Below are positions 35,403 through 42,825 of a stretch of DNA of 64,000 bases, piece after piece; the stretch's first letter is position 1; every line of letters starts with the position of its first letter. The stretch covers positions 1 to 64,000 of the forward strand of contig NZ_BAYX01000026.1 in assembly GCF_000696095.1 (NCBI RefSeq). Direction: 5' to 3'. The DNA is from Rhizobium rhizogenes NBRC 13257 (GTDB taxonomy: Bacteria; Pseudomonadota; Alphaproteobacteria; Rhizobiales; Rhizobiaceae). The position numbers and the translations under genes were made by a program. The notes under the pieces were generated by a model, which searched no databases, was not told the DNA's origin, and saw nothing but the letters and a program-made list of their open reading frames with translations.

Positions 35403-36488
35403 TCAAGCGGCGGAAAAAACGGATTTCGGATTGTCGGTGAGCATGCGGTCGATTGCCGCCTGCTCGACACCATGGCGCAGCAGCCGCGGCACGAAATGCT
35501 TGAGGATGTAGCCGTAGCCAAAGCCGCCATAGCGCGTCAGCATGATCTTCAGGAAGACATCCTGCGACAGCAGCAGCCGGTCGACAAAGCCCATGTCGAC
35601 CAGCGACTGGATGGCACGGGCATTCTCCTCGTCCGACGGCGATTGTGCGTCCTGATCGGCATAATAATAGTCCATGCCGATCATGTCGTATTCGAGAAAC
35701 GCACCCCGCTCGGCCAGGCTCTTCTGATAGGTGAGATCGTTGTGGCTCGGGTTCATGTGGCAAAGGACAGTGTGCCTGAGATCGGCGCCCTCCTCCTCGA
35801 CGACATCGAGCACCTTATGCGCCAGCCTCTCCCAGCCGGGAAGATGGATTGAAAGCGGCAGGCCGGTGATGCGGGAAGCGCGGGCAGAGGCGCGGAGTGA
35901 CTTCAGCTCCTCGGCGGTAAAATCCTTGCTGACGCCCACCTCGCCGATGATACCGGCCATGATATCAGGCTGTTCGGCACCGCCGCCGACATCGTTGACG
36001 ATGAACTCCGTGATGGCATCAAGGTCCATACCTTTAAGCCATTCGGGATGGGTATGTTCGAGATAGAACCCCGTCCCCATGATGATCTTCATGCCGGACA
36101 TGCGTGAAATGCGCGCGAGTTTTTCCGGATCGCGGCCGATGCCGATATTGGTCGCTTCGATGACCGTATGGCCGCCGAGCGCCTGGAATTTCTTTAATTC
36201 GGCGAGCGCCAGATCGCTATCGTCCAGCGAGACATTGTCGCGGTTCATATAGGGATTCATCCGCAATTCGCCGACGATCTCGATATTGACCTTCTGCTCG
36301 GCAATCAGCCTTTCATCGGGATGGCAGGGGCATTTCCAGGTTCGTGCACCGTCGAGCAGGATATGCTCGTGCATGAGCGTGATGCCAAGATCATCGACCG
36401 AGACCGGTCCCAGGACCGTCATGGCGGTGCCGGATGCAATGCCGATCGGCGCCCGCTCCGGCGGTGAGGTTTCAAACAGATGATCCAT
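35403..36488 (-). CDS. Phosphotriesterase-family (amidohydrolase superfamily) hydrolase
   Basis: 361 residues. Binuclear metal-site motifs are visible: His40/His42 in TLMHEHILLDG, a Glu in AGIIGEVGVSK where classical phosphotriesterase has the carbamylated Lys, His in LPLSIHLPGWERL, His in TVLCHMNPSHNDL, and Asp in RLLLSQDVF. The Glu-bridged form resembles E. coli Php and lactonase-like members rather than organophosphate hydrolases. In this operon it probably opens a lactone or cyclic amide. It begins four bases after the permease stop. Confidence 0.88.
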   Translation of the reverse strand: MDHLFETSPPERAPIGIASGTAMTVLGPVSVDDLGITLMHEHILLDGARTWKCPCHPDERLIAEQKVNIEIVGELRMNPYMNRDNVSLDDSDLALAELKKFQALGGHTVIEATNIGIGRDPEKLARISRMSGMKIIMGTGFYLEHTHPEWLKGMDLDAITEFIVNDVGGGAEQPDIMAGIIGEVGVSKDFTAEELKSLRASARASRITGLPLSIHLPGWERLAHKVLDVVEEEGADLRHTVLCHMNPSHNDLTYQKSLAERGAFLEYDMIGMDYYYADQDAQSPSDEENARAIQSLVDMGFVDRLLLSQDVFLKIMLTRYGGFGYGYILKHFVPRLLRHGVEQAAIDRMLTDNPKSVFSAA

Positions 36489-36491
36489 GCT

Positions 36492-37517
36492 TCATCGGCT
36501 CCTGACGGCACCCTTGAAGATCCGGAAGTTCAGCCAGATCGCAATCAGGATGATGGCGCCGGTGACGATCGGCGTGAGAAACGGCGACATATGCGCAAGG
36601 ATCAGCCCATTGGCGATGACGGCGACAGTCAGCGCACCGAGAACCGTACCCAGGATCGTACCACGCCCGCCGAACAGGCTGGTGCCGCCGAGAACCACCG
36701 CGGCGATGACGTCGAGCTCGAAACCCTGGCCGGAATTGGAGGATCCCGAGCCGAGCCGGGCTGCGAGAATGATGCCCGCCAGGGCCGCTGCCGTACCGGA
36801 CAGCATATAGACGCAGAGGGTGACGAAGCGGGTGTTGACGCCGGCGCGGCGCACCGCCTCGGCATTGGCGCCGACGCCGGTCACATATCGGCCGAAAGGC
36901 GTCTGATTGAACACGATATAGGCGAGAACCAGGACAAGGAGCGCGATCAGCGCCGGCACGGGCACGCCCAGAAACCACGCCCTGCCGATTGCCGTAAACG
37001 GGCTCTCCGCATCCACCGGGATGGAATAGCCGGCGGTAATCAGCAATGCCAGACCGCGCACGACCGAAAGCCCCGCAAGCGTGACGATGAAGGCCGGAAT
37101 GCGCTCATAGGCGATGAAGAAGCCCTGCAAGGCACCAACGGCTGCGCCGAGAAGCAACATCAACACGACAACGAGCGGCCAGGCGATACCCGCCTGCAGC
37201 GCTGCCGCCGAAAGGGTGGCCGCCAGGGCAAGCACCGATCCGACGGAAAGGTCTATTCCGCCCGTGGTAATGACGAATGTCATCGAGGCAGCGACGATCA
37301 GCAGGGGTGCGGACTGTCGAACGACATTCAACAGATTGGGAGCCGTCAGGAAGGCACCGGTAAAGATGGAAAAGAAGACGCAAACGACGAGGAAGAACAG
37401 GGCGATCGAAATGATGCTGCCATTGCTCATGATCTTGTCGCGCCATCTGGTCTTGTGGATGCGCGAATGCGGTGCCGCCGCAACGGGCGCATGTGCCGTA
37501 GAAGAGGATGTCGTCAT
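36492..37517 (-). CDS. CUT2 (ribose-type) ABC transporter permease
   Basis: A 341-residue RbsC-like permease with about 8-10 membrane segments. Landmarks are LLIVAASMTFVITTGGIDLS with the adjoining VGSVLALAATL, then NQTPFGRYVTGVGANAEAVR and the C-terminal AVVLGGTSLFGGRGTILGTV. It overlaps the ATPase stop by four bases and imports a pentose-like sugar, polyol or nucleoside-like solute. Confidence 0.92.
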   Translation of the reverse strand: MTTSSSTAHAPVAAAPHSRIHKTRWRDKIMSNGSIISIALFFLVVCVFFSIFTGAFLTAPNLLNVVRQSAPLLIVAASMTFVITTGGIDLSVGSVLALAATLSAAALQAGIAWPLVVVLMLLLGAAVGALQGFFIAYERIPAFIVTLAGLSVVRGLALLITAGYSIPVDAESPFTAIGRAWFLGVPVPALIALLVLVLAYIVFNQTPFGRYVTGVGANAEAVRRAGVNTRFVTLCVYMLSGTAAALAGIILAARLGSGSSNSGQGFELDVIAAVVLGGTSLFGGRGTILGTVLGALTVAVIANGLILAHMSPFLTPIVTGAIILIAIWLNFRIFKGAVRSR

Positions 37518-38308
37518 GCCTGAGCTCCCTGGTCGTGGCGATGGCCGGCCGAGCGTGCCTGGAATTTACGACCGACGATCAGATTGACGACTTCCTCGAT
37601 GCTCGTGTCTTCAATCCTGCGTTCCGCGACATTGCGCCCTTCGTACATGACCTGGATGCGGTCACAGACGAGGAACAGATCCTGGAGGCGGTGGGTAATG
37701 AGAATGACGCTGACGCCGCGGGCGCTGACCGTCTTGATAAGGTCGAGCACCGCCTCGACTTCGGCAACCGCAAGAGCCGCCGTCGGCTCATCCATGATCA
37801 GAACGGAAGGGTTGAACGACGCCGCCCGGCCGATCGCGATCGATTGACGCTGGCCGCCGGACAGGTTTTCCACCTTCAGCCGCGTATCGGCGATGACGAT
37901 GCCGAGCCGGTCGAGCATGTCACGTGCCTCGTCATGCATCTTCCTGTTGTCGAGAAACGGAAGCCCGAGCACGTGGCGCCGGGGCTCGCGGCCGAGAAAG
38001 ATATTGCCGGCCACATCGACGCTGTCGCAGAGCGAGAGGTCCTGGTAGACCATCTCGATACGAGCTGCGCGTGAATCGGCGGGGGATGCGAAGCTCACCG
38101 TCTTGCCATCGATTTCGATAGACCCGGAATCGGGAATGACCGCCCCGGACAGGACCTTGCTCAAGGTCGACTTGCCGGCACCATTGTCACCGACGAGGCC
38201 GAGAACCTCGCCAGGCTTCAGGGTCAGCGATACATTGTCGAGTGTCTGGATCGTCTGGTAGCGTTTGGAGATACCGGTCATCTTGACGCGGTAGATGTCG
38301 TCGTTCAT
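37514..38308 (-). CDS. CUT2 ABC transporter ATPase, single-domain form
   Basis: 264 residues from ATG 38308. Motifs: Walker A GDNGAGKS, signature LSGGQRQSIAIGRAASF, Walker B VLIMDEPTAALAV, switch His in ILITHRLQDL. Unlike RbsA (about 500 aa, two ATPase domains), only one domain is present, as in the rhizobial fructose transporter FrcA, so it must act as a homodimer. A longer upstream frame is rejected because the preceding gap carries a hairpin. Confidence 0.9.
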   Translation of the reverse strand: MNDDIYRVKMTGISKRYQTIQTLDNVSLTLKPGEVLGLVGDNGAGKSTLSKVLSGAVIPDSGSIEIDGKTVSFASPADSRAARIEMVYQDLSLCDSVDVAGNIFLGREPRRHVLGLPFLDNRKMHDEARDMLDRLGIVIADTRLKVENLSGGQRQSIAIGRAASFNPSVLIMDEPTAALAVAEVEAVLDLIKTVSARGVSVILITHRLQDLFLVCDRIQVMYEGRNVAERRIEDTSIEEVVNLIVGRKFQARSAGHRHDQGAQA

Positions 38309-38352
38309 GGCGTTTCCACCTGAAAAGAGTATGCTATGCGGATGTCGCGAGA

Positions 38353-38377
38353 ACCGTGGCCGCTCAATGGCCACGGT
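38353..38377 (-). promoter_or_regulatory. Intercistronic hairpin after the binding-protein gene
   Basis: ACCGTGGCC (38353-38361) pairs perfectly with GGCCACGGT (38369-38377) around a 7-base loop, 16 bases past the binding-protein stop and before the ATPase gene. Confidence 0.6.
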
Positions 38378-38393
38378 CGCATATGCGGGCTGC

Positions 38394-39335
38394 TTACTTG
38401 AACATGTCCCGGAACTTGTCGACATTGTCCTTGGTGACGATCGTCACCGGAACATTGATGATCTTGTCGATCGTCCCACCCTTTTTGACCTTGTCAAGCG
38501 CCTCGACGGCAGCCTTGCCTTCGCCGGCCGGATCCTGCTGGATGACCGCGGTGACCCAGCCCTGGTCGATGCCCTCGATCGCCTGCTTGGTCAGATCCCA
38601 GCCGAACACCTTGATGTCGCCAGTGCGGCCCTGGCTTGTCACGGCCGAAACCGCACCGAGCAATGCCGGCTCGCCGGTCGCATAGAGCGTCGTCATATCG
38701 GGATTGGCCGTCATCAGGTTTTCGGCAGCACTGAGCGCGACATCCTGGACATTCTGGCCGTCGACCGTGTCGAGAAAGGTTACCTTCTCGCCGCTGTCGG
38801 CAACGGTCTTCTTAAAGCCGTCAAGACGCTGGTTCTGGATGAAGGAGTTGAGCGCGCCGACGACGCCGATCTTGGCCGAGCCGCCCATCTTGCTCTTGAC
38901 GTAATCAGCATAAAACTTGCCGATATCACCGCCCGCCTTGGTGTTGTCGACACCGACGAAGGCGATATTGTCGCCATCGGGGATCTGCGCATCGATGGCG
39001 ATGACCGGAATGCCAGCCTTCTTGGCCGCCGTGATCGCCGGCTTCACGCCGTTCACGTCGATCGCGACCAAAATGATGCCGTCGACCTTCTGGGTGATGT
39101 AATTCTCGATGGCGTCGTTTTGCGCGCTCGGCACGTTGTTGGCGTTGAAAATGACAAGATCGGCACCGACAGCCTTAGCTGCGGCCTTCGCCCCGTCATT
39201 GATCTGATTGAAGAAGAGAGCCTGCTGGTTGATGGTCACCAGCGCGAAAGTTTCGGCGGAAGCGGATGCAGAGCCGAAAGCAAACGTCAAAGCTGCGGCT
39301 GCAGCGCAACCCGCTGCAAATCTGGAAAGGCGCAT
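38394..39335 (-). CDS. CUT2 (ribose-type) periplasmic sugar-binding protein
   Basis: 313 residues from ATG 39335 with AAGGGG seven bases upstream. A Sec signal (MRLSRFAAGCAAAAALTFAF, cleavage after ASASA) is followed by the type I fold: ETFALVTINQQALFFNQIND, NVPSAQNDAIENYITQKVDG, FVGVDNTKAGGDIGKFYADY and KVFGWDLTKQAIEGIDQG. It is the first gene of the transporter/phosphotriesterase/BtpA operon and is preceded by twin palindromic operators. The ligand is probably a sugar or a sugar-linked compound. Confidence 0.92.
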   Translation of the reverse strand: MRLSRFAAGCAAAAALTFAFGSASASAETFALVTINQQALFFNQINDGAKAAAKAVGADLVIFNANNVPSAQNDAIENYITQKVDGIILVAIDVNGVKPAITAAKKAGIPVIAIDAQIPDGDNIAFVGVDNTKAGGDIGKFYADYVKSKMGGSAKIGVVGALNSFIQNQRLDGFKKTVADSGEKVTFLDTVDGQNVQDVALSAAENLMTANPDMTTLYATGEPALLGAVSAVTSQGRTGDIKVFGWDLTKQAIEGIDQGWVTAVIQQDPAGEGKAAVEALDKVKKGGTIDKIINVPVTIVTKDNVDKFRDMFK

Positions 39336-39396
39336 ATGTGTTCCCCTTGCGGAAAGGCCCGTGATCGGGCTCATTGGCATTATTAGCGAGGGGCAT

Positions 39397-39435
39397 AATT
39401 CAAGAGACTTGAATGGTTGTCAAGTCTCTTGAATT
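39397..39435 (-). promoter_or_regulatory. Twin palindromic operators and promoter of the CUT2 operon
   Basis: A perfect 16-bp inverted repeat, AATTCAAGAGACTTGA (39397-39412) and its complement (39420-39435), has a 7-base gap. Each arm contains its own 13-bp palindrome of the form TCAAG-N3-CTTGA (39400-39412 and 39420-39432), centres 20 bp apart, two helical turns. On the minus strand TTGACA (39418-39423) lies 17 bp before AATTAT (39395-39400), so the sites overlap both promoter elements. The XRE-cupin regulator encoded just upstream is the likely ligand-responsive repressor. Confidence 0.8.
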
Positions 39436-39495
39436 AGACTTGACGTAGCGCATGCCGGAAAGGCGCGGAGACTCCGGATCGATCCTATCGGATGA

Positions 39496-40113
39496 TCAGA
39501 ATGTTGCCGGCGTATTGACCCAGAAAATGCTGGCGCGGGTCGTTCCGACGTTTCGGTACCAATGCGGCAGTTCGGATCTGAACACGAAAGAATCGCCGAT
39601 CGAAAGCCTAAAGGTCTTTTCGCCGACCATCAGCTCAATCGAGCCGGCAAGCAGATAGCCGACCTCTTCGCCGGCATGCTGTATCGGCCCTGCACTCTCC
39701 CCGCCCGGCTCGATGTGGTGAATGTTGCACTGAAGCAAATGACCCGGCGAATAGGGGATGATCCGCTCAAGCGAGATCCCCTCGCCGCGCCGCAGCGGAT
39801 CGAGCCCGATCAAGGGGCGCGTTCCAGCCCGAAAGACGATCCCTTCCTCACCGTCGGCCTCCTCGAACATCCAGCCGATATTCGTGCCCAGCACCTCTAC
39901 CAGCCGATGCAGCATCGGCAACGAGGGCGACGCCTTGCCGTTTTCAATCTTCGACAGAAGGCTCTCCGAACAATCCGCCGCCATCGCCAGCGCCTTCAAC
40001 GTCATCCCAAGCATCTGCCTGGCCAGCCGCAGCCGCGTGCCGAGACGACCATGATTGGCGGCTGACGGACGATCATCGGTGCCTGGCTGGCTTGGCTGGA
40101 TGTCGATTTTCAT
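39496..40113 (-). CDS. XRE-family regulator with C-terminal cupin domain
   Basis: A 205-residue protein: helix-turn-helix at about residues 24-80 (RLRLARQMLGMTLKALAMAA, SESLLSKIENGKASPSLP), then a cupin fold (GGESAGPIQHAGEEVGYLLA, GSIELMVGEKTFRLSIGDSF, ELPHWYRNVG) whose His/Glu residues could bind a metal or the effector. Such regulators (PuuR-like) control amine, amino-acid or sugar catabolism. It is transcribed toward the CUT2 operon, 160 bases upstream, with the twin palindromes in between. Confidence 0.92.
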   Translation of the reverse strand: MKIDIQPSQPGTDDRPSAANHGRLGTRLRLARQMLGMTLKALAMAADCSESLLSKIENGKASPSLPMLHRLVEVLGTNIGWMFEEADGEEGIVFRAGTRPLIGLDPLRRGEGISLERIIPYSPGHLLQCNIHHIEPGGESAGPIQHAGEEVGYLLAGSIELMVGEKTFRLSIGDSFVFRSELPHWYRNVGTTRASIFWVNTPATF

Positions 40114-40235
40114 GGGGGTTCATTTGTCCGGAATGATTATGGCCGGATAGGAGATTATCGGAAACTAAGCGGGCCTGTCCACAATCGATATTTCATAATA
40201 CTTACCCAGTTTCCTGACGCAGCAGGAGATTCACA

Positions 40236-40376
40236 ATGATACAAATTCGAAACGTACGTACCCGAGATATCGAACCACGTCTTCCCGATATGCTCACGTA
40301 TCCCGCGCTGCCAAAAGCTCTATTAGGGGCGATGTCACGTTGTTCGCTTAATCCCCGTCAAGGTGTTTGCCGATGA
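40236..40376 (+). pseudogene. Possible 5' gene fragment truncated by the IS6 remnant
   Basis: ATG 40236 has a good ribosome binding site (AGGAG, seven bases upstream) and opens a 46-codon frame (MIQIRNVRTRDIEPRLPDML...). After about 30 codons it runs into the end of an IS6-type remnant near 40326 and stops at 40376. It may be the head of a gene cut off by the insertion. No family is recognised; the rest of 40114-40326 shows nothing else. Confidence 0.3.
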
Positions 40377-40666
40377 ACTTACGCAGTTGCGCCGGTCACG
40401 GCTTTCCAATGCGCCATTGCGCGGATGCGATGAATGTGGGTGGTGAGGGCTGAGCGTTTCTGGTGCGCCGGGACGAAAAGATTTCTGATTGTTGAAAAGA
40501 CCGAGATGAAACATTGCAAGCCGCCGACGGATCGAAATCCCTGCATCATCCGCTCCCGTTTTCGCAGCGGCACATGAGAATTCTCGGCCCGGTTGTTCAG
40601 ATGGGATGGTTGCCGCCCTCCCCAGACGGCATCGCAATGTGCCAGGTTGGTGGTGTTGAAAGCCAC
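40326..40666 (-). mobile_element. IS6-family transposase remnant (C-terminal part)
   Basis: The minus-strand frame 40379-40666 encodes 95 residues matching the C-terminus of IS6/IS26-type transposases: LNNRAENSHVPLRKRERMMQ, GFRSVGGLQCFISVFSTIRN and a closing AMAHWKAVTGATA. The DDE catalytic core is missing. A GGCGATGTCACGTTG sequence beginning at 40328 lies where the element's end inverted repeat should be. The other end is lost, so the copy is dead. Confidence 0.75.
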
Positions 40667-40698
40667 GAAGCGGAAAGGACGGCAATATAAAGGATATT

Positions 40699-40767
40699 AT
40701 GATTGGGGTGGATCTGGCAAAGAATGTTTTTCAGGTCCACGGTGCGTCAATGACGGGGCAGGTTTAA
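40699..40767 (+). pseudogene. IS110-family transposase remnant (N-terminal 22 codons)
   Basis: ATG 40699 begins MIGVDLAKNVFQVHGASMTG, the exact opening of IS110/IS1111-type transposases, where the first Asp of the DEDD site sits in GVDLAK. A stop follows after 22 codons and nothing downstream continues the protein. It is a truncated relic beside the IS6 remnant. Confidence 0.75.
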
Positions 40768-41130
40768 GCAGTTGGGTGCATAGAAATATCCGTCAGGGTG
40801 CAGGCTGCGACCGTCGTCCATCCACGGATTGTAGAAATGAATTAAGGTGGCTGATCGCCCCATTAGTTTGTCTAAAAAGCTGGCGTGACTGTAATGGTCG
40901 CCTGGAACCGACCAGAGTTCCGGAATTGAATAAATAGTCTTAACCCCCGCCTTCGATCCGCCCTTCAGCGTGAGGTAATCAAGGAGTTCACCGCTGGTTA
41001 CCCGATGCCATTTCGTGACATTTATGCCTACGGTGCAGACACCCGCATAATTCAATCCAGCTTTGAATAAAAGGATTGCCAGAACCACGATCCCGGCCAA
41101 GCTGAGCCCCAATAAAGCTTTTGAAAACAT
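40747..41130 (-). CDS. Hypothetical membrane-anchored protein (127 aa)
   Basis: The N-terminus is a signal anchor (MFSKALLGLSLAGIVVLAIL), followed by about 95 soluble residues rich in aromatic amino acids (VTKWHRVTSGELLDYLTLKG, PELWSVPGDHYSHASFLDKL, HFYNPWMDDGRSLHPDGYFY). No family is recognised. Its last seven codons overlap the IS110 relic, so the 3' end may have been replaced by insertion. Base composition is lower in GC than the flanking operons, suggesting recent acquisition. Confidence 0.5.
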   Translation of the reverse strand: MFSKALLGLSLAGIVVLAILLFKAGLNYAGVCTVGINVTKWHRVTSGELLDYLTLKGGSKAGVKTIYSIPELWSVPGDHYSHASFLDKLMGRSATLIHFYNPWMDDGRSLHPDGYFYAPNCLNLPRH

Positions 41131-41285
41131 CTCGACCTAGCATAGCAACTAATAGCCTTTGAACGGTAGAGATGCTTATGAAAAAAAGCAGCTTAAGACT
41201 GTAGAAAGTGCCATTGTTTATTAACAATGAACGAACGCTCAATCGTCGTAAATTGATGTGACATGGGACCCTCTGCGTGTGAAAT

Positions 41286-41990
41286 TTAATTCAAATAGAA
41301 TTCGATGATGTCTGCAGAAAAGCTCTTGAAATCTTCCAAGTCTTTTGGATTTTCATTTCGTCTGTACAAGTCTATCGACGCCAAAAAGGCGTTATCGATA
41401 AGGAAATTGTATGAGCATACCCGACCTTCCGGGAGACATTTAAGAAACTCCGCTTGTCGAAGTTCTTGTATTTTATTTCCACGTCTTGTAATTGCGCCGC
41501 CGTCAATTGGATTTAGCCATGCTTGATCGTTATTATCCTGCGAAAAATTGGAGAGTTTCTTATTCAATTTTCCAGGTATACTAAGACGGACATTGTAGAT
41601 GTGAAGACTTTTGCCATCACCCACTCCAACAAATTGGCACCACGGCTTTCCGCGAGCTATGGCGTTGCAATCGATCGGGATGTCAAAAGAAACGTATTCC
41701 AGAGGGAGAGAAGCGACTTGTTCATAGCGCGAGAAGTATTTCTCAAGTGCCTTTGATTTTTGGTCTGATGATGTGCCAATTGAGACCGTTTGATCCGGCT
41801 CGGCAAGGGTGATTGACAGGGCCCCTTCTGCGCGAAAATTGAACCTCACGCCATTCATCGTCCCATCGAAAACTCCGATGTGCGAGCCCAAATCGCGTAG
41901 CTTTGCAATGCTCGCCGCTGTAACTTTCCAACTGAATAATGCGAACGGAGCTGTCAAAACGATGATCGCAATAATTGCCCAACCTCTCAA
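41286..41990 (-). CDS. Hypothetical membrane-anchored protein (234 aa)
   Basis: One N-terminal membrane segment (residues 4-25, WAIIAIIVLTAPFALFSWKV) precedes a mostly beta-looking periplasmic part with several Cys (DIPIDCNAIARGKPWCQFVG, KCLPEGRVCSYNFLIDN) that could form disulfides. No family is recognised. Codon use and AT content differ from the neighbouring operons, and it sits between IS remnants, so it is probably horizontally acquired. It shares strand and architecture with the 127-aa protein downstream; a functional pair is possible. A 155-base gap between them shows nothing clear. Confidence 0.55.
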   Translation of the reverse strand: MRGWAIIAIIVLTAPFALFSWKVTAASIAKLRDLGSHIGVFDGTMNGVRFNFRAEGALSITLAEPDQTVSIGTSSDQKSKALEKYFSRYEQVASLPLEYVSFDIPIDCNAIARGKPWCQFVGVGDGKSLHIYNVRLSIPGKLNKKLSNFSQDNNDQAWLNPIDGGAITRRGNKIQELRQAEFLKCLPEGRVCSYNFLIDNAFLASIDLYRRNENPKDLEDFKSFSADIIEFYLN

Positions 41991-42033
41991 ATTTATCTCC
42001 GTATAAAATCAGAAAGAATGGCCTGCTGCCGGT

Positions 42034-42350
42034 CTATCGGACACGAGGTTGAGCTAACCCCACCTTGGTTCCAAAGTCATTGGGGCTGAGATAGCCCAGT
42101 GTCGAGTGGCGCCGCTTTGGATTGTAGAAGCGCTCGATGTAATCGCACACATCCGCTTTGGCGTCATTCCTCGTGCGATAAACCTTCCGTGCCGTTCTCT
42201 CCGTTTTCAGTGATGAGAAGAAGCTCTCCATGGCGGCATTGTCCCAGACATTTCCAGAGCGGCTCATCTAGCAGGTAATTCCGTGGTCTCCCATGAGGCG
42301 CTGGAACTGCTCGCTGGTATACTGGGCAGATTCAACCGGTCGTCGCAACA
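42034..42350 (-). pseudogene. IS3 orfB transposase C-terminal fragment with in-frame stop
   Basis: The readable 77 residues (MSRSGNVWDNAAMESFFSSL, KTERTARKVYRTRNDAKADV, FYNPKRRHSTLGYLSP) are the C-terminal third of an IS3 integrase-type transposase, including the last catalytic Glu in MESFF. Upstream the same frame continues as SAQYTSEQFQRLMGDHGITC, but an amber TAG at 42268-42270 stands where the family has Ser. The catalytic N-terminal part is absent. Confidence 0.8.
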
Positions 42351-42458
42351 CCTTGAATTAGGAGGTTACGATGCATTCCAAAAATCGACGCTCGGCGCGA
42401 TGCACTCGAAGCAAATTGGCTTCACCTGCCCTTTTCCAGGAAAGGACTGGCTGCGACT

Positions 42459-42512
42459 GACCAGCTTCACCGCTTCAAGCTTATACTCGCGGCTGAATAT
42501 TCGTCTTTGCAT
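42459..42512 (-). pseudogene. IS3 orfA N-terminal fragment
   Basis: From ATG 42512 the minus strand reads MQRRIFSREYKLEAVKLV, the usual start of IS3-family OrfA, and then loses homology. With the orfB tail it shows that this copy kept its two ends and lost the centre. Confidence 0.7.
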
Positions 42513-42670
42513 TCATGCTCTCCGGTTTCAGGAAAAACACCTTAACTCGATGTCCATGAAACCGGCAGCAGGCCAAATACCTTGGTCTTGATGCGAGTCA
42601 AACCCGCGATCCGCCAATTGAATTGTGAGGCGTGATAAATACTAACCAAGACAATTTAGTATATATTGTT

Positions 42671-42821
42671 TATAATCAATATCTTATCGATGAAATCGAT
42701 ACGATTGGAAATTTTCATATTTGAAACTATTGCGTATCTGAACTATGCGATAGTTTCAATTCCCTTGAAATTTCAAAAACGGTGATGTAACTTTCCCGTA
42801 TCTGAAATACGCAAAAGCTAC
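42671..42821 (+). promoter_or_regulatory. Promoter and two tandem palindromes upstream of the HipA-like gene
   Basis: A perfect TATAAT lies at 42671-42676 in an AT-rich stretch. Two related 35-bp palindromes follow in the same orientation: 42723-42757 (arms 42723-42737 and 42743-42757) and 42787-42821 (arms 42787-42801 and 42807-42821). Each has 15-bp arms matching at 12 positions around the identical 5-base loop CTGAA, and their starts are 64 bp apart. The second ends four bases before the ATG and so covers the ribosome binding site. This looks like an autoregulatory operator. Bases 42576-42670 show nothing else. Confidence 0.65.
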
Positions 42822-42825
42822 ATAT

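Larger units (their letters stand above)
42019..42575 (-). mobile_element. Internally deleted IS3-family element with both ends
   Basis: Terminal inverted repeats are visible: TGGCCTGCTGCCGGT at 42019-42033 and its exact complement at 42561-42575, extending imperfectly to about 35 bp. Inside are only the end of orfB (42034 onward) and the first codons of orfA (start 42512), so most of a roughly 1.2-kb element has been deleted. Flanking bases (GAA left, AAT right) give no target duplication. Confidence 0.75.

Noticed and set aside
35403..36488. Organophosphate-degrading phosphotriesterase
   Set aside because: A Glu stands where the carbamylated Lys of true phosphotriesterases should be, and the operon context is carbohydrate-like, so a lactonase/amidohydrolase role fits better.
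42016..42578. Target-site duplication around the IS3 relic
   Set aside because: The flanking triplets are GAA and AAT, which do not match. The same check at 56545-57815 also found no convincing duplication.
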